Shown in pieces: positions 42,351-51,842 of a stretch of 64,000 bases of DNA; within the stretch, counting starts at the first letter, position 1; every line of letters starts with the position of its first letter. Origin of the DNA: an uncultured Eubacteriales bacterium. GTDB taxonomy: Bacteria > Bacillota > Clostridia > Oscillospirales > CAG-272. Made by a program: the position numbers and the translations under genes. Under the pieces are notes generated by a model. The model was not told where the DNA came from, did no database searches, and saw only the letters and a program-made list of their open reading frames with translations. The stretch spans positions 1-64,000 of the forward strand of contig URDX01000009.1 in the NCBI GenBank assembly GCA_900546695.1, read 5' to 3'.

Positions 42351-44021
42351 ATGATGGATTCAAGCAAATATCATATCGGATATTTCCCGGTCGATAAGAA
42401 ATATAACAAATGGGTAGAGCGCGACCGTGTCGAAAAGCCTCCCGTGTGGTGCAGCGTCGACATGCGTGACGGCAATCAGAGCCTTGTTATTCCGATGAGC
42501 CTTGAAGAAAAGCTCGAGTATTATAAGGTGCTGCTTTCGGTCGGCTTTAAGGAGATAGAGGTCGGATTTCCCGCAGCGAGCGAGACGGAGTACGAATTCC
42601 TGCGCACGCTGATAGATAACGACATGATACCGTCCGATGTGACTGTGCAGGTACTCACACAGTGCCGCGAGCACATTATCCGTCGCACGTTTGAGGCATG
42701 CAAGGGCGCACCGAGCGCTATCATCCATTTCTACAATTCGACAAGCGTTGCTCAGCGCGAGCAGGTGTTCAAGAAGTCGAAGGAGGAGATAAAGCAGATA
42801 GCCGTCGACGGCGCAAAGCTCGTAAAGCGCCTTGCATCCGAGTATGAGGGCAATTTCCGATTCGAGTATTCGCCCGAGTCGTTCACGGGAACCGAGCCCG
42901 AATATGCGCTCGAGGTATGCAACGCGGTGCTTGACGTGCTCGAGCCGAGCGAGGATAACAACGTTATAATCAATCTCCCCGTGACCGTTGAGATGAGCAT
43001 GCCGCATGTGTACGCATCGCAGATAGAATATATGTGTGAGAATCTGCACTACCGCGAGCATGTGACCGTATCGCTCCACCCGCACAACGACAGAGGTACG
43101 GGCGTTGCGGATGCAGAGCTTGCACTGCTTGCGGGTGCTGACAGGGTCGAGGGAACGCTGTTCGGAAACGGTGAGCGCACGGGCAACGTCGATATTATCA
43201 CGCTTGCCATGAATATGTATTCTCACGGTGTCGATCCCGGGCTTGATTTTTCGGACATGCCGTCGCTCGTCGAAAAGTACGAGAACTGCACACGGATGCA
43301 TGTCTATGAGAGAGCACCGTACGCGGGCGCGCTGGTGTTTGCCGCGTTCTCGGGCTCGCATCAGGATGCCATCGCAAAGGGCATGAAATACCGCGCGAAG
43401 AAGCAGCTGCACGAGTGGACGGTTCCGTATATTCCGATAGACCCGAAGGATATCGGCAGGACGTACGATGCGGATGTTATACGCGTAAATTCCCAGTCGG
43501 GCAAGGGCGGCATCGGCTATCTGCTCGAGCAGAGCTACGGCTACAATCTGCCCGCTAAGATGCGCGAGGATTTCAGCTATCTGTGTAAGGAGATATCCGA
43601 CCGGGAGCACAAGGAGCTCAAGCCCGACGAGGTGCTTGAGATTTTCACCGAGCATTATCTGAATCTCCGCGGCGATATCGAGGTCACCGATTTCGATTTC
43701 GAGCGCGTGAACGATGCGGTAAAGATAGACGTGACCTTCCGTCGGGGCGATACCGAGACCGAGCTTGAGGCTGAGGGCAACGGAACGCTCAGCGCAGTCA
43801 ACAATGCGCTCAGCGAGCTGACGGGCGAGCAGTACACGCTGCAGGTATACACGCAGCACAGCATGCAGGGCGAGGGTTCGCGCAGTGTTGCGGCGTCGTA
43901 TATCGGACTCGAGCGCGAGGACGGCAGAATGTTCTGGGGCGCGGGCACCGATACCGACGTTATCAAGGCTAATACAAACGCGCTGCTCAGCGCATTCTAT
44001 AATATGACAAGGGAGGCGTGA
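42351..44021 (+). CDS. leuA: 2-isopropylmalate synthase (type 2, yeast-like LeuA)
   Basis: LeuA condenses acetyl-CoA with 2-oxoisovalerate, the first step specific to leucine. The 556-residue protein has the HMGL-like TIM barrel with CSVDMRDGNQSLVIPM (metal Asp), SLHPHNDRGTGVADAEL (metal His pair) and EGTLFGNGERTGNVDI. A C-terminal regulatory LeuA-dimer domain from about residue 430 is where leucine feedback normally acts. RDGNQ in place of RDGEQ marks the type 2 group related to yeast LEU4. It is translated 7 bases after ridA and 4 bases before leuC. Confidence 0.93.
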   Translation: MMDSSKYHIGYFPVDKKYNKWVERDRVEKPPVWCSVDMRDGNQSLVIPMSLEEKLEYYKVLLSVGFKEIEVGFPAASETEYEFLRTLIDNDMIPSDVTVQVLTQCREHIIRRTFEACKGAPSAIIHFYNSTSVAQREQVFKKSKEEIKQIAVDGAKLVKRLASEYEGNFRFEYSPESFTGTEPEYALEVCNAVLDVLEPSEDNNVIINLPVTVEMSMPHVYASQIEYMCENLHYREHVTVSLHPHNDRGTGVADAELALLAGADRVEGTLFGNGERTGNVDIITLAMNMYSHGVDPGLDFSDMPSLVEKYENCTRMHVYERAPYAGALVFAAFSGSHQDAIAKGMKYRAKKQLHEWTVPYIPIDPKDIGRTYDADVIRVNSQSGKGGIGYLLEQSYGYNLPAKMREDFSYLCKEISDREHKELKPDEVLEIFTEHYLNLRGDIEVTDFDFERVNDAVKIDVTFRRGDTETELEAEGNGTLSAVNNALSELTGEQYTLQVYTQHSMQGEGSRSVAASYIGLEREDGRMFWGAGTDTDVIKANTNALLSAFYNMTREA

Positions 44022-44025
44022 GACG

Positions 44026-45285
44026 ATGGGAATGACTATGACACAGAAGATCCTCGCCGCACACTCAGGACTTGACAGAGTAACCGCGGGGCAGCTGATA
44101 AGCGCGCGCCTCGACATAGTACTCGGCAACGACATCACAACGCCCGTTGCCGTAAACGAATTCCGCAAGGCGGGCTTTGACTCGGTTTTCGATAAGAACC
44201 GCGTTGCGATAGTGCTCGACCATTTTGTACCTAACAAGGATATAAAGGCTGCGGAGCAGTCAAAGACCTGCCGCGAGTTTGCATGCGAGCACTGCGTCAG
44301 TCACTTTTACGACGTAGGAAAGATGGGTATCGAGCACGCGCTGCTCCCCGAGCAGGGGGTAGTCACCGCGGGCGACTGTATCATCGGCGCAGACAGCCAT
44401 ACCTGCACTTACGGCGCGCTCGGCGCGTTCTCTACGGGCGTAGGCTCTACCGATATGGCGGCGGGAATGGCGACGGGTACGGCATGGTTCAAGGTCCCGT
44501 CGGCGATAAAACTCGTACTGCACGGCAAGCTTCCCGCAGGCTGCAGCGGAAAGGATGTTATCCTGACCGTTATCGGCATGATAGGCGTAGACGGCGCACT
44601 GTACAAGAGCATGGAATTTGTCGGCGACGGCGTTGCCGCACTCTCGATGGACGACCGCCTCTGCATCTGCAATATGGCTATAGAGGCAGGCGCAAAGAAC
44701 GGAATATTCCCCGTTGACGACGTTACGCTCGGATATCTGCGCGGCAGAAGCGAGCGCGAGCCCGTTATATACACAGCAGACCCCGACGCAGAGTATGAGC
44801 GTGTTATCGACATTGATCTCGCATCGATAAAGCCGACCGTAGCATGCCCGCATCTGCCCGAGAACACCCGCCCCGCAAGCGAGCTGCACGATATAAGGAT
44901 AGATCAGGTCGTTATCGGCTCGTGCACTAACGGGCGTCTCGAGGATATGGAGGCTGCCTATAACATTCTGAGGGGCGGGCACATTGCGGACGGCGTTCGC
45001 TGCATCATAATTCCCGCAACGATGAAGATACTGCGCGAGTGCGTCGAGCGCGGATGGTATACCGCATTTATCGACGCGGGCGCGGTCGTTTCGACACCGA
45101 CCTGCGGACCGTGTCTCGGCGGCTACATGGGAATTCTCGCGGCGGGAGAGCGCTGCATCGCGACAACCAACCGCAATTTCGTAGGGCGCATGGGTCATGT
45201 CGACAGCGAGGTTTATCTTGCATCCCCGCAGACCGCTGCGGCAAGTGCGCTCGCAGGTTATATCACCGAGTATAAGGAGGCGTGA
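44026..45285 (+). CDS. leuC: 3-isopropylmalate dehydratase large subunit (HacA/LeuC2 type)
   Basis: With LeuD this aconitase-family enzyme isomerises 2- to 3-isopropylmalate. The 419-residue protein has the cluster-ligand motifs IGSCTNGRLEDME and TPTCGPCLGGYMGIL. It also has DSHTCTYGALGAFSTGVGST and FVGRMGHVDSEVYLASPQTA. Its length places it in the short bacterial/archaeal LeuC2 (HacA-like) group. GGAGGCG precedes the ATG, and leuD begins three bases after its stop. Confidence 0.93.
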   Translation: MGMTMTQKILAAHSGLDRVTAGQLISARLDIVLGNDITTPVAVNEFRKAGFDSVFDKNRVAIVLDHFVPNKDIKAAEQSKTCREFACEHCVSHFYDVGKMGIEHALLPEQGVVTAGDCIIGADSHTCTYGALGAFSTGVGSTDMAAGMATGTAWFKVPSAIKLVLHGKLPAGCSGKDVILTVIGMIGVDGALYKSMEFVGDGVAALSMDDRLCICNMAIEAGAKNGIFPVDDVTLGYLRGRSEREPVIYTADPDAEYERVIDIDLASIKPTVACPHLPENTRPASELHDIRIDQVVIGSCTNGRLEDMEAAYNILRGGHIADGVRCIIIPATMKILRECVERGWYTAFIDAGAVVSTPTCGPCLGGYMGILAAGERCIATTNRNFVGRMGHVDSEVYLASPQTAAASALAGYITEYKEA

Positions 45286-45288
45286 GCG

Positions 45289-45783
45289 ATGAATACACAG
45301 GGCAAGGTTTTTAAGTATCCCGACAACGTCGATACCGATGTTATCATTCCCGCGCGCTACCTTAACACCTCCGATGCTGCGGAGCTTGCACAGCACTGCA
45401 TGGAGGATATCGACCCGTCGTTTGTCGGCAGGGTCAGCGCGGGCGACGTTATGGTCGCGGGCTGGAACTTCGGCTGCGGCTCGTCGCGTGAGCACGCACC
45501 TCTCGTTATCAAGACATGCGGCACGGGCTGCGTTATTGCTAAGAGCTTTGCGCGCATCTTCTATCGCAACGCGATAAACATCGGTCTGCCCATTCTCGAA
45601 TGCGAGCAGGCTGCGGAGGAGATTTCAGCGGGCGATGAGATCAGGGTCGATTTCGACACGGGAGAGATAAGCGACATCACCACCGGTAAAACATATAAGG
45701 CACAGCCGTTCCCTCCGTTTATTCAGAACATAATCAGGTGCGGCGGACTGCTTAAATCGCTGAAGGAGAAGGGCAATGAATAA
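45289..45783 (+). CDS. leuD: 3-isopropylmalate dehydratase small subunit
   Basis: LeuD supplies the swivel domain that completes the LeuCD active site. The 164-residue protein has NVDTDVIIPARYLNT, GWNFGCGSSREHAPLVIK and SFARIFYRNAINIGLP, all LeuD signatures of the short type. It overlaps leuB by 8 bases. Confidence 0.94.
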   Translation: MNTQGKVFKYPDNVDTDVIIPARYLNTSDAAELAQHCMEDIDPSFVGRVSAGDVMVAGWNFGCGSSREHAPLVIKTCGTGCVIAKSFARIFYRNAINIGLPILECEQAAEEISAGDEIRVDFDTGEISDITTGKTYKAQPFPPFIQNIIRCGGLLKSLKEKGNE

Positions 45784-46843
45784 GAATATAGCGGTAATCC
45801 GCGGCGACGGCATAGGTCCCGAGACAGTCGGTCAAGCGCTGCGCGTGCTCGACCGCGTAGCCGAGCTTTACGGGCATAGCTTTACGTATACGGATGTTGA
45901 CATGGGCGGCTGCGCAATTGATAAGTTCGGCGACCCGCTCCCCGATTCGGAACTTGAAAAATGCGTCGGCTCAGACAGCGTTCTGCTCGGCGCCGTCGGC
46001 GGCAGCAAGTGGAACGGTCTGCCGGGCGAGAAGCGCCCCGAGAAGGGTCTGCTGCGCCTGAGAGCCGGCATGGGTGTTTACTCGAACAACCGTCCTGCTA
46101 AGATATGGCATCAGCTTGCAGAGGCATCGCCGCTGAAAAGCTCTATCGTCGACCGCGGCATAGACTTTATTATCGTGCGCGAGCTCATCGGCGGTATCTA
46201 TTTCGGTGAGCATATCACAGAAGGGGATACGGCTACCGACGTGCTCAGATACCGCGTGCCCGAGATAGAACGTGTCGGAAGAATAGGCTTTGAGACCGCG
46301 CGCCGCCGCTCGCACCGTCTCTGCTCGGTAGAAAAGAGCAACGTTCTTGATTCGAGCCGTTTGTGGAAGAAGGTCATGCACCGTCTCGCTGGGGAGTATC
46401 CCGATGTTGAGCTTTCGGATATGCTCGTAGACAACTGCGCTATGCAGATAGTAAAGAATCCATCGCAGTTCGACGTTATAGTGACCGAGAACATGTTCGG
46501 TGATATTCTCTCCGATGAGGCTTCCATGATAACGGGCTCTATCGGAATGATTCCGTCGTCGAGTCTCGGCGCGACCTCCTGCGGACTTTACGAGCCGATA
46601 CATGGCTCTGCGCCCGATATCGCGGGCAAGGATATCGCAAACCCGATTGGCACAATCCTCTCGGCTGCAATGATGCTGCACTACAGCTTCGACATGCCGC
46701 AGGAGGCGGATGCCATCGAGCGCGCGGTGTCCGATTTCCTCGACGCAGGCTACCGCACGGCGGATATTATGAGCAAGGGCAAGACCGAGGTGGGCTGCAG
46801 CCGCTGCGGTGAGCTCATCACGGGTTATCTCAGAAAGGAGTGA
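45776..46843 (+). CDS. leuB: 3-isopropylmalate dehydrogenase
   Basis: LeuB oxidatively decarboxylates 3-isopropylmalate with NAD+, giving the leucine oxoacid. The 355-residue protein has IRGDGIGPETVGQAL, RELIGGIYFGEH, VEKSNVL with the catalytic Lys region, ENMFGDILSDEASMITGSIG with the metal Asp residues, and HGSAPDIAGKDIANPIGTIL with the NAD-binding loop. The start overlaps the end of leuD; ilvB begins 5 bases after the stop. Confidence 0.94.
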   Translation: MNKNIAVIRGDGIGPETVGQALRVLDRVAELYGHSFTYTDVDMGGCAIDKFGDPLPDSELEKCVGSDSVLLGAVGGSKWNGLPGEKRPEKGLLRLRAGMGVYSNNRPAKIWHQLAEASPLKSSIVDRGIDFIIVRELIGGIYFGEHITEGDTATDVLRYRVPEIERVGRIGFETARRRSHRLCSVEKSNVLDSSRLWKKVMHRLAGEYPDVELSDMLVDNCAMQIVKNPSQFDVIVTENMFGDILSDEASMITGSIGMIPSSSLGATSCGLYEPIHGSAPDIAGKDIANPIGTILSAAMMLHYSFDMPQEADAIERAVSDFLDAGYRTADIMSKGKTEVGCSRCGELITGYLRKE

Positions 46844-46848
46844 TGTAA

Positions 46849-48519
46849 ATGCGGCTTTCCGGCGCAGATATCATTGTCAAAGTAATAATAGAGCAGGGCT
46901 GCGATACCGTTTTCGGCTATCCCGGCGGACAGATACTCAATGTATACGACAGTCTCTACGCACATCAGAACGAAATAAATCATATACTCACGGCGCATGA
47001 GCAGGGCGCGGCACACGCCGCAGACGGCTATGCGAGAACTACGGGCAAGGTCGGCGTTGTTATCTCAACGTCGGGTCCCGGCGCTACGAATCTTGTCACG
47101 GGCATCGCTACCGCATGCCTTGACTCCATCCCGATGGTCGCTATCTGCGGAAACGTTCCTACGACGCAGATAGGCACAGACAGCTTTCAGGAGATAGACA
47201 TCACGGGCGTCACGCTCCCGATAACAAAGCATAACTATTTTGTAGGCAGCGTTGAGGAGCTTGCCGACACGATACGTGAGGCTTTCGCGCTTGCAGCGTC
47301 GGGCAGACCGGGTCCCGTGCTTATCGACGTGCCGAAGGATGTTCAGGTCGCGTGCTGCGAATATGAGCCGCAGCCGCCCGCAAAGCCCGAACCCCCGAAG
47401 GCGGCGAAGGAGATACGCATAAAGGAGGCAGCCGGGTATATCAACGCTGCGCGTCGACCCTATATCTATTTCGGCGGCGGTCTGATAACCGCAGGCGCGC
47501 AGGAGCAGATGCTCCGTCTCGCCGATGCCATCGACGCACCGATAGGCTGTTCTCTCATGGGCATATCGGGCATCCCGACCGACCATCCGCGTTTTCTCGG
47601 AATGCAGGGTATGCACGGTCACTATGCATCCTCGATGGCGATGCACCATGCCGACCTTATTATCTCGCTCGGCGTTCGCTTCAACGACCGTGTAACGGGC
47701 AACAGACAGAAGTTTGCAACGGGAGCTAAGATAGTGCACATCGATGTTGACGGCTCCGAGCTTTCAAAGACGGTCAGTGCCGTATGCGGTCTGCGCGGCG
47801 ATGTCAGGCTTACGCTTGATGCGCTGCTCCCGCTCATCACTGCGGGCGAAAAGTCCGAATGGAGAGCGGAGGTCGACGGCTTCCGCGCAAAGGAGGACGA
47901 ATATCTCGACCGCAGAGAGGGCATGACCCCGAGAAAAGCCATAATTACGCTTAATCGCCATCTCGGTGAGAATACCGCCGTTTGTACCGACGTCGGTCAG
48001 CATCAAATGTGGGCTGCGCAGAATCTTTCGTTCCGCACTCCCCGCAGATTCGTATCGAGCGGCGGCCTCGGAACGATGGGCTTCGGCTTAGGCGCGGCTA
48101 TCGGCGCAGCTTTCGGAACGCGCGAGCGCAGCGTACTCATAACGGGCGACGGCAGCTTCGGCATGTGTCTGCAGGAGCTCGCGACCGCCGTTACCTACAA
48201 TATTCCGATTGTCATTCTTATCCTCAATAATGGCGTGCTCGGAATGGTACGTCAGTGGCAGACGCTGTTCTTCAACAAGCATTATTCGAATACCGTACTT
48301 AACCGCAAGACCGACTTTCCCGCGTTTGCCCGCTCGTTCGGTGCAGACGGCGAGACGGTCTGTACGCCCGAAGAGCTCGACGCAGCTCTCACGCGCGCAT
48401 TCGACGCGGAGGAACCGTACATCGTCGACTGCCGCATAGACAAGGACGAGCTTGTGCTTCCGATGCTCCCGCCGGGCGGCAGCATGGATGATATTATCGT
48501 AAAGGCGGAGGTGCAGTGA
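46849..48519 (+). CDS. ilvB: Acetolactate synthase large subunit
   Basis: This thiamine-diphosphate enzyme makes acetolactate from pyruvate, or acetohydroxybutyrate from pyruvate plus 2-oxobutanoate. The 556-residue protein has VFGYPGGQILNVYDSL, THE-like HEQGAAHAADGYARTTGK with the catalytic Glu, SGPGATNLVTGIATACLDS, and the ThDP motif ITGDGSFGMCLQELATAVTY continuing to LNNGVLGMVRQWQ. It shares one base with the ilvN start. It serves the valine, leucine and isoleucine branches together. Confidence 0.94.
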   Translation: MRLSGADIIVKVIIEQGCDTVFGYPGGQILNVYDSLYAHQNEINHILTAHEQGAAHAADGYARTTGKVGVVISTSGPGATNLVTGIATACLDSIPMVAICGNVPTTQIGTDSFQEIDITGVTLPITKHNYFVGSVEELADTIREAFALAASGRPGPVLIDVPKDVQVACCEYEPQPPAKPEPPKAAKEIRIKEAAGYINAARRPYIYFGGGLITAGAQEQMLRLADAIDAPIGCSLMGISGIPTDHPRFLGMQGMHGHYASSMAMHHADLIISLGVRFNDRVTGNRQKFATGAKIVHIDVDGSELSKTVSAVCGLRGDVRLTLDALLPLITAGEKSEWRAEVDGFRAKEDEYLDRREGMTPRKAIITLNRHLGENTAVCTDVGQHQMWAAQNLSFRTPRRFVSSGGLGTMGFGLGAAIGAAFGTRERSVLITGDGSFGMCLQELATAVTYNIPIVILILNNGVLGMVRQWQTLFFNKHYSNTVLNRKTDFPAFARSFGADGETVCTPEELDAALTRAFDAEEPYIVDCRIDKDELVLPMLPPGGSMDDIIVKAEVQ

Positions 48520-49025
48520 TGAACAAGTATACGGTAGCCGTACTCGTACGGAATCAGTTCGGTGTGCTCAACCGCGTAACAAGTCTTTTCCGCCGCCGTC
48601 AGTTCAACATCAGCGCGCTGACGGTCAGCGAGACCGAGACGAGCGATCTCTCGCGCATCACCGTCGTTTTCGACGGCGAGGAGACCTCAAAGCAGCAGCT
48701 CATCAATCAGCTCTATAAGCTGCCCGATGTTTGCTCCATCAAGGAATTCAGCGAGGATAACTCGGTCAGCTGCGAGCTTCTGCTCATAAAGATGCTGAAC
48801 GAGCCCGAGTCGCGGGACGATATTCAGCGCGCGGCGGACGCTTTCGGCGCAGTCACCGTTGACTATTCAAAGGATTATATAACCTTCCGCCTGACCGACA
48901 GCTCGAGGAGGATTGACGATTTTATCAACATTCTCCGCGATTATACCATTCTCGAGATATGCCGCACGGGCAGCGTCTCGCTCGAAAAGGGCAGCACCAC
49001 TATCCGTCAGGTAATCAACCTTTAA
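48519..49025 (+). CDS. ilvN: Acetolactate synthase regulatory small subunit
   Basis: The small subunit raises activity of IlvB and confers valine feedback. The 168-residue protein has an N-terminal ACT domain (VLVRNQFGVLNRVTSLFRRR and QFNISALTVSET). A second ACT-like C-terminal domain from about residue 80 ends in EICRTGSVSLEKG. The ATG overlaps the ilvB stop (TGATG), a sign of coupled translation. Confidence 0.93.
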   Translation: MNKYTVAVLVRNQFGVLNRVTSLFRRRQFNISALTVSETETSDLSRITVVFDGEETSKQQLINQLYKLPDVCSIKEFSEDNSVSCELLLIKMLNEPESRDDIQRAADAFGAVTVDYSKDYITFRLTDSSRRIDDFINILRDYTILEICRTGSVSLEKGSTTIRQVINL

Positions 49026-49071
49026 TTTTACGCATTAAATCAAATCAAAATATAAGAAAGAGGTAAACAAA

Positions 49072-50088
49072 ATGGCAAGAATTTTCTATCAGCAGGACTG
49101 CGATCTCCGTAAGCTCAGCGGCAAGACGGTAGCTATTATCGGCTACGGCTCTCAGGGACATGCTCACGCACTGAATCTTAAGGACAGCGGTGTTGATGTT
49201 ATCGTCGGACTTTACGAGGGCTCTAAGAGCTGGGCAAAGGCAGAGGCGCAGGGACTGCGCGTTATGACGAGCGCGGATGCCGCTAAGGCTGCCGACATCA
49301 TCATGATTCTTATCAACGATGAGAAGCAGGCTGCACTCTACAAGGAGTCCATCGAGCCCAACCTTACCGAGGGCAAGACCCTTGCATTCGCACACGGCTT
49401 CAATATCCATTTCGGCTGCATCAAGCCCCCGAAAAATGTAAACGTTATCATGATTGCCCCCAAGGGTCCCGGACACACCGTTCGTTCCGAGTATCAGGCA
49501 GGTAAGGGCGTTCCGTGTCTTATCGCCGTTGAGCAGGATGCTACGGGAGACGCATGGGATATCGGTCTTGCTTACGCGCTCGGCATCGGCGGAGCAAGAG
49601 CGGGCGTTCTTGAGACCACCTTCCGCACCGAGACCGAGACCGACCTGTTCGGCGAGCAGGCTGTTCTCTGCGGCGGTGTCTGCGCACTTATGCAGGCAGG
49701 CTATGAGACGCTTGTCGAGGCAGGCTACGACCCGAGAAACGCTTACTTTGAGTGCATCCACGAGATGAAGCTCATCGTCGACCTTATCTATCAGAGCGGC
49801 TTTGCGGGCATGCGTTACTCCATCTCCAACACCGCTGAGTACGGCGACTATATCACGGGTCCGAAGATCATCACAGACGACACAAAGCGCGCTATGAAGC
49901 AGATACTGAAGAACATCCAGGACGGCAGCTTTGCAAAGGACTTCCTGCTCGACATGTCGTCTGCGGGCGGTCAGGTACATTTCAACGCTATGAGAAAGCT
50001 CGCAAGCGAGCATCCGTCCGAGGCCGTCGGCGCGGAGATACGCAAGCTGTACAGCTGGAGCGACGAGGACAAGCTCATCAATAACTGA
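49072..50088 (+). CDS. ilvC: Ketol-acid reductoisomerase, class I
   Basis: IlvC isomerises and reduces acetolactate or acetohydroxybutyrate. The 338-residue class I enzyme has IIGYGSQGHAHALNLKDSG, AHGFNIHFGCIKPP, MIAPKGPGHTVRSEYQAGKG, and the knotted C-terminal domain with metal ligands in LFGEQAVLCGGV and YFECIHEMKLIVDLIYQ. The cofactor loop reads GLYEGSKSW: the position often held by Arg in NADPH-using enzymes is Tyr-Glu here. AGAGGT lies before the ATG. Confidence 0.95.
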   Translation: MARIFYQQDCDLRKLSGKTVAIIGYGSQGHAHALNLKDSGVDVIVGLYEGSKSWAKAEAQGLRVMTSADAAKAADIIMILINDEKQAALYKESIEPNLTEGKTLAFAHGFNIHFGCIKPPKNVNVIMIAPKGPGHTVRSEYQAGKGVPCLIAVEQDATGDAWDIGLAYALGIGGARAGVLETTFRTETETDLFGEQAVLCGGVCALMQAGYETLVEAGYDPRNAYFECIHEMKLIVDLIYQSGFAGMRYSISNTAEYGDYITGPKIITDDTKRAMKQILKNIQDGSFAKDFLLDMSSAGGQVHFNAMRKLASEHPSEAVGAEIRKLYSWSDEDKLINN

Positions 50089-50101
50089 TCGGAGGCATTT
50101 T

Positions 50102-51757
50102 ATGTCGAGAGAAAACATTGTCGACGGGGTGCAGAACGCGCCCCATCGCAGTCTGTTTCACGCGCTCGGTCTGACCGAGGAGGAGCAGGCGAGACCGCTC
50201 GTCGGTATTGTCAGCTCGTATAATGAGATAGTTCCCGGACATATGAACATCGACAAGATAGTCGAGGCTGTCAAGCTCGGCGTTGCAATGGCGGGCGGTA
50301 CGCCTATCGTTTTCCCCGCCATCGCCGTCTGCGACGGTATCGCGATGGGTCATACGGGAATGAAGTATTCGCTCGTCACCCGCGACCTTATCGCCGACTC
50401 GACCGAGGCTATGGTGCTCGCTCACGGCTTTGACGCTCTTGTCATGGTGCCTAACTGCGATAAGAACGTTCCGGGTTTGCTTATGGCGGCGGCGCGCGTC
50501 AACGTGCCCACTGTATTTGTCAGCGGCGGTCCGATGCTTGCAGGCAGGGTTGAAGGCAAAAAGACGAGCCTTTCGAGCATGTTCGAGGCGGTCGGCGCGT
50601 ATAACGCGGGAAAAATTGACGACAAAAAGCTGCTCGAGTACGAATGCAAGACCTGCCCGTCGTGCGGCTCATGCTCGGGCATGTATACGGCTAACTCTAT
50701 GAACTGTCTGACCGAAGCACTCGGTATGGGTCTGCGCGGCAACGGTACGATTCCCGCCGTCTATTCCGCCCGCATCGAGCTTGCAAAGCATGCCGGCATG
50801 GCTGTAACGGAGCTGCTGCGCCGCAATATCAGACCGCGTGACATTATGACGCGCGGAGCGCTTATGAATGCGCTTACCGTCGATATGGCGCTCGGCTGCT
50901 CTACGAACAGCATGCTGCACCTGCCCGCTATTGCGCATGAGTGCGGTGTTGAGCTGAATCTTGATATAGCAAACGATATCAGCGCAAAAACGCCTAATCT
51001 CTGCCATCTTGCTCCCGCGGGCAGGACCTATATGGAGGACCTGAACGAGGCGGGCGGCGTATACGCAGTGATGCACGAGCTGACAAAGCGCGGACTGCTG
51101 AATACCGACTGCATGACCGTTACGGGGCATACGATAGGCGAGAACATCGAGGGCTGTGAGATTCTTGATACCGACACCATCCGCCCGATAGACAACCCGT
51201 TCAGCGAGACGGGCGGTATTGCGGTGCTCAAGGGCAATCTTGCGCCCGAGGGCAGCGTAGTAAAGCGCTCCGCCGTGCTTCCCGAGATGCTTGTGCATGA
51301 GGGTCCCGCGCGCGTGTTCGACTCCGAGGAGGAGGCGCAGGCGGCTATCAATGCGGGCAAGATAAAGGCGGGTGATGTCGTCGTTATCCGCTATGAGGGT
51401 CCGAAGGGCGGACCCGGTATGCGCGAGATGCTGAACCCCACTTCCGCTATTATGGGAATGGGACTCGGCAGCAGCGTTGCGCTCATCACCGACGGACGCT
51501 TCAGCGGCGCTACACGCGGCGCATGCATCGGTCACGTCAGCCCCGAAGCAGCTTCGGGCGGCATGATAGGCGTTGTCGAGGAGGGCGACATTATCAGCAT
51601 CAATATCCCCGATAACCGCATCGAGCTCAAGGTTGACGCGGCTGTGCTTGAGGAGAGAATGAAGAATTTCGTGCCTAAGAAGAAGGAACTGTCGGGATAT
51701 CTGCGCCGCTATGCCGCGCTTGTCTCGAGCGGTGCTTCTGGCGCGATACTCAACTGA
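50102..51757 (+). CDS. ilvD: Dihydroxy-acid dehydratase
   Basis: IlvD dehydrates 2,3-dihydroxy-3-methyl acids to the oxoacids of valine and isoleucine. The 551-residue protein has the cluster-ligand Cys motifs VPNCDKNVPGLLMAA and CKTCPSCGSCSGMYTANSMN, then ALGCSTNSMLHLPAIA and TDGRFSGATRGACIGHVSPE. It is the last gene of the operon, 13 bases after ilvC. No strong terminator is seen after it, so transcription may read into the DUF815 gene. Confidence 0.95.
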   Translation: MSRENIVDGVQNAPHRSLFHALGLTEEEQARPLVGIVSSYNEIVPGHMNIDKIVEAVKLGVAMAGGTPIVFPAIAVCDGIAMGHTGMKYSLVTRDLIADSTEAMVLAHGFDALVMVPNCDKNVPGLLMAAARVNVPTVFVSGGPMLAGRVEGKKTSLSSMFEAVGAYNAGKIDDKKLLEYECKTCPSCGSCSGMYTANSMNCLTEALGMGLRGNGTIPAVYSARIELAKHAGMAVTELLRRNIRPRDIMTRGALMNALTVDMALGCSTNSMLHLPAIAHECGVELNLDIANDISAKTPNLCHLAPAGRTYMEDLNEAGGVYAVMHELTKRGLLNTDCMTVTGHTIGENIEGCEILDTDTIRPIDNPFSETGGIAVLKGNLAPEGSVVKRSAVLPEMLVHEGPARVFDSEEEAQAAINAGKIKAGDVVVIRYEGPKGGPGMREMLNPTSAIMGMGLGSSVALITDGRFSGATRGACIGHVSPEAASGGMIGVVEEGDIISINIPDNRIELKVDAAVLEERMKNFVPKKKELSGYLRRYAALVSSGASGAILN

Positions 51758-51842
51758 TTATGATGCTGTAAGCGGTCGACCGATATGCAGAAGGCTGCGG
51801 ACGGTCAAACTTTATGAGAGTAACTACGGATGATAAATCGAG

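Noticed and set aside
42360..44237. A 625-codon minus-strand frame opposite leuA
   Set aside because: It is antisense to a confident leuA with operon context and has composition typical of a shadow frame. The same applies to the long frames at 32937-34868, 44260-45495, 49045-50118 and 60686-62551.
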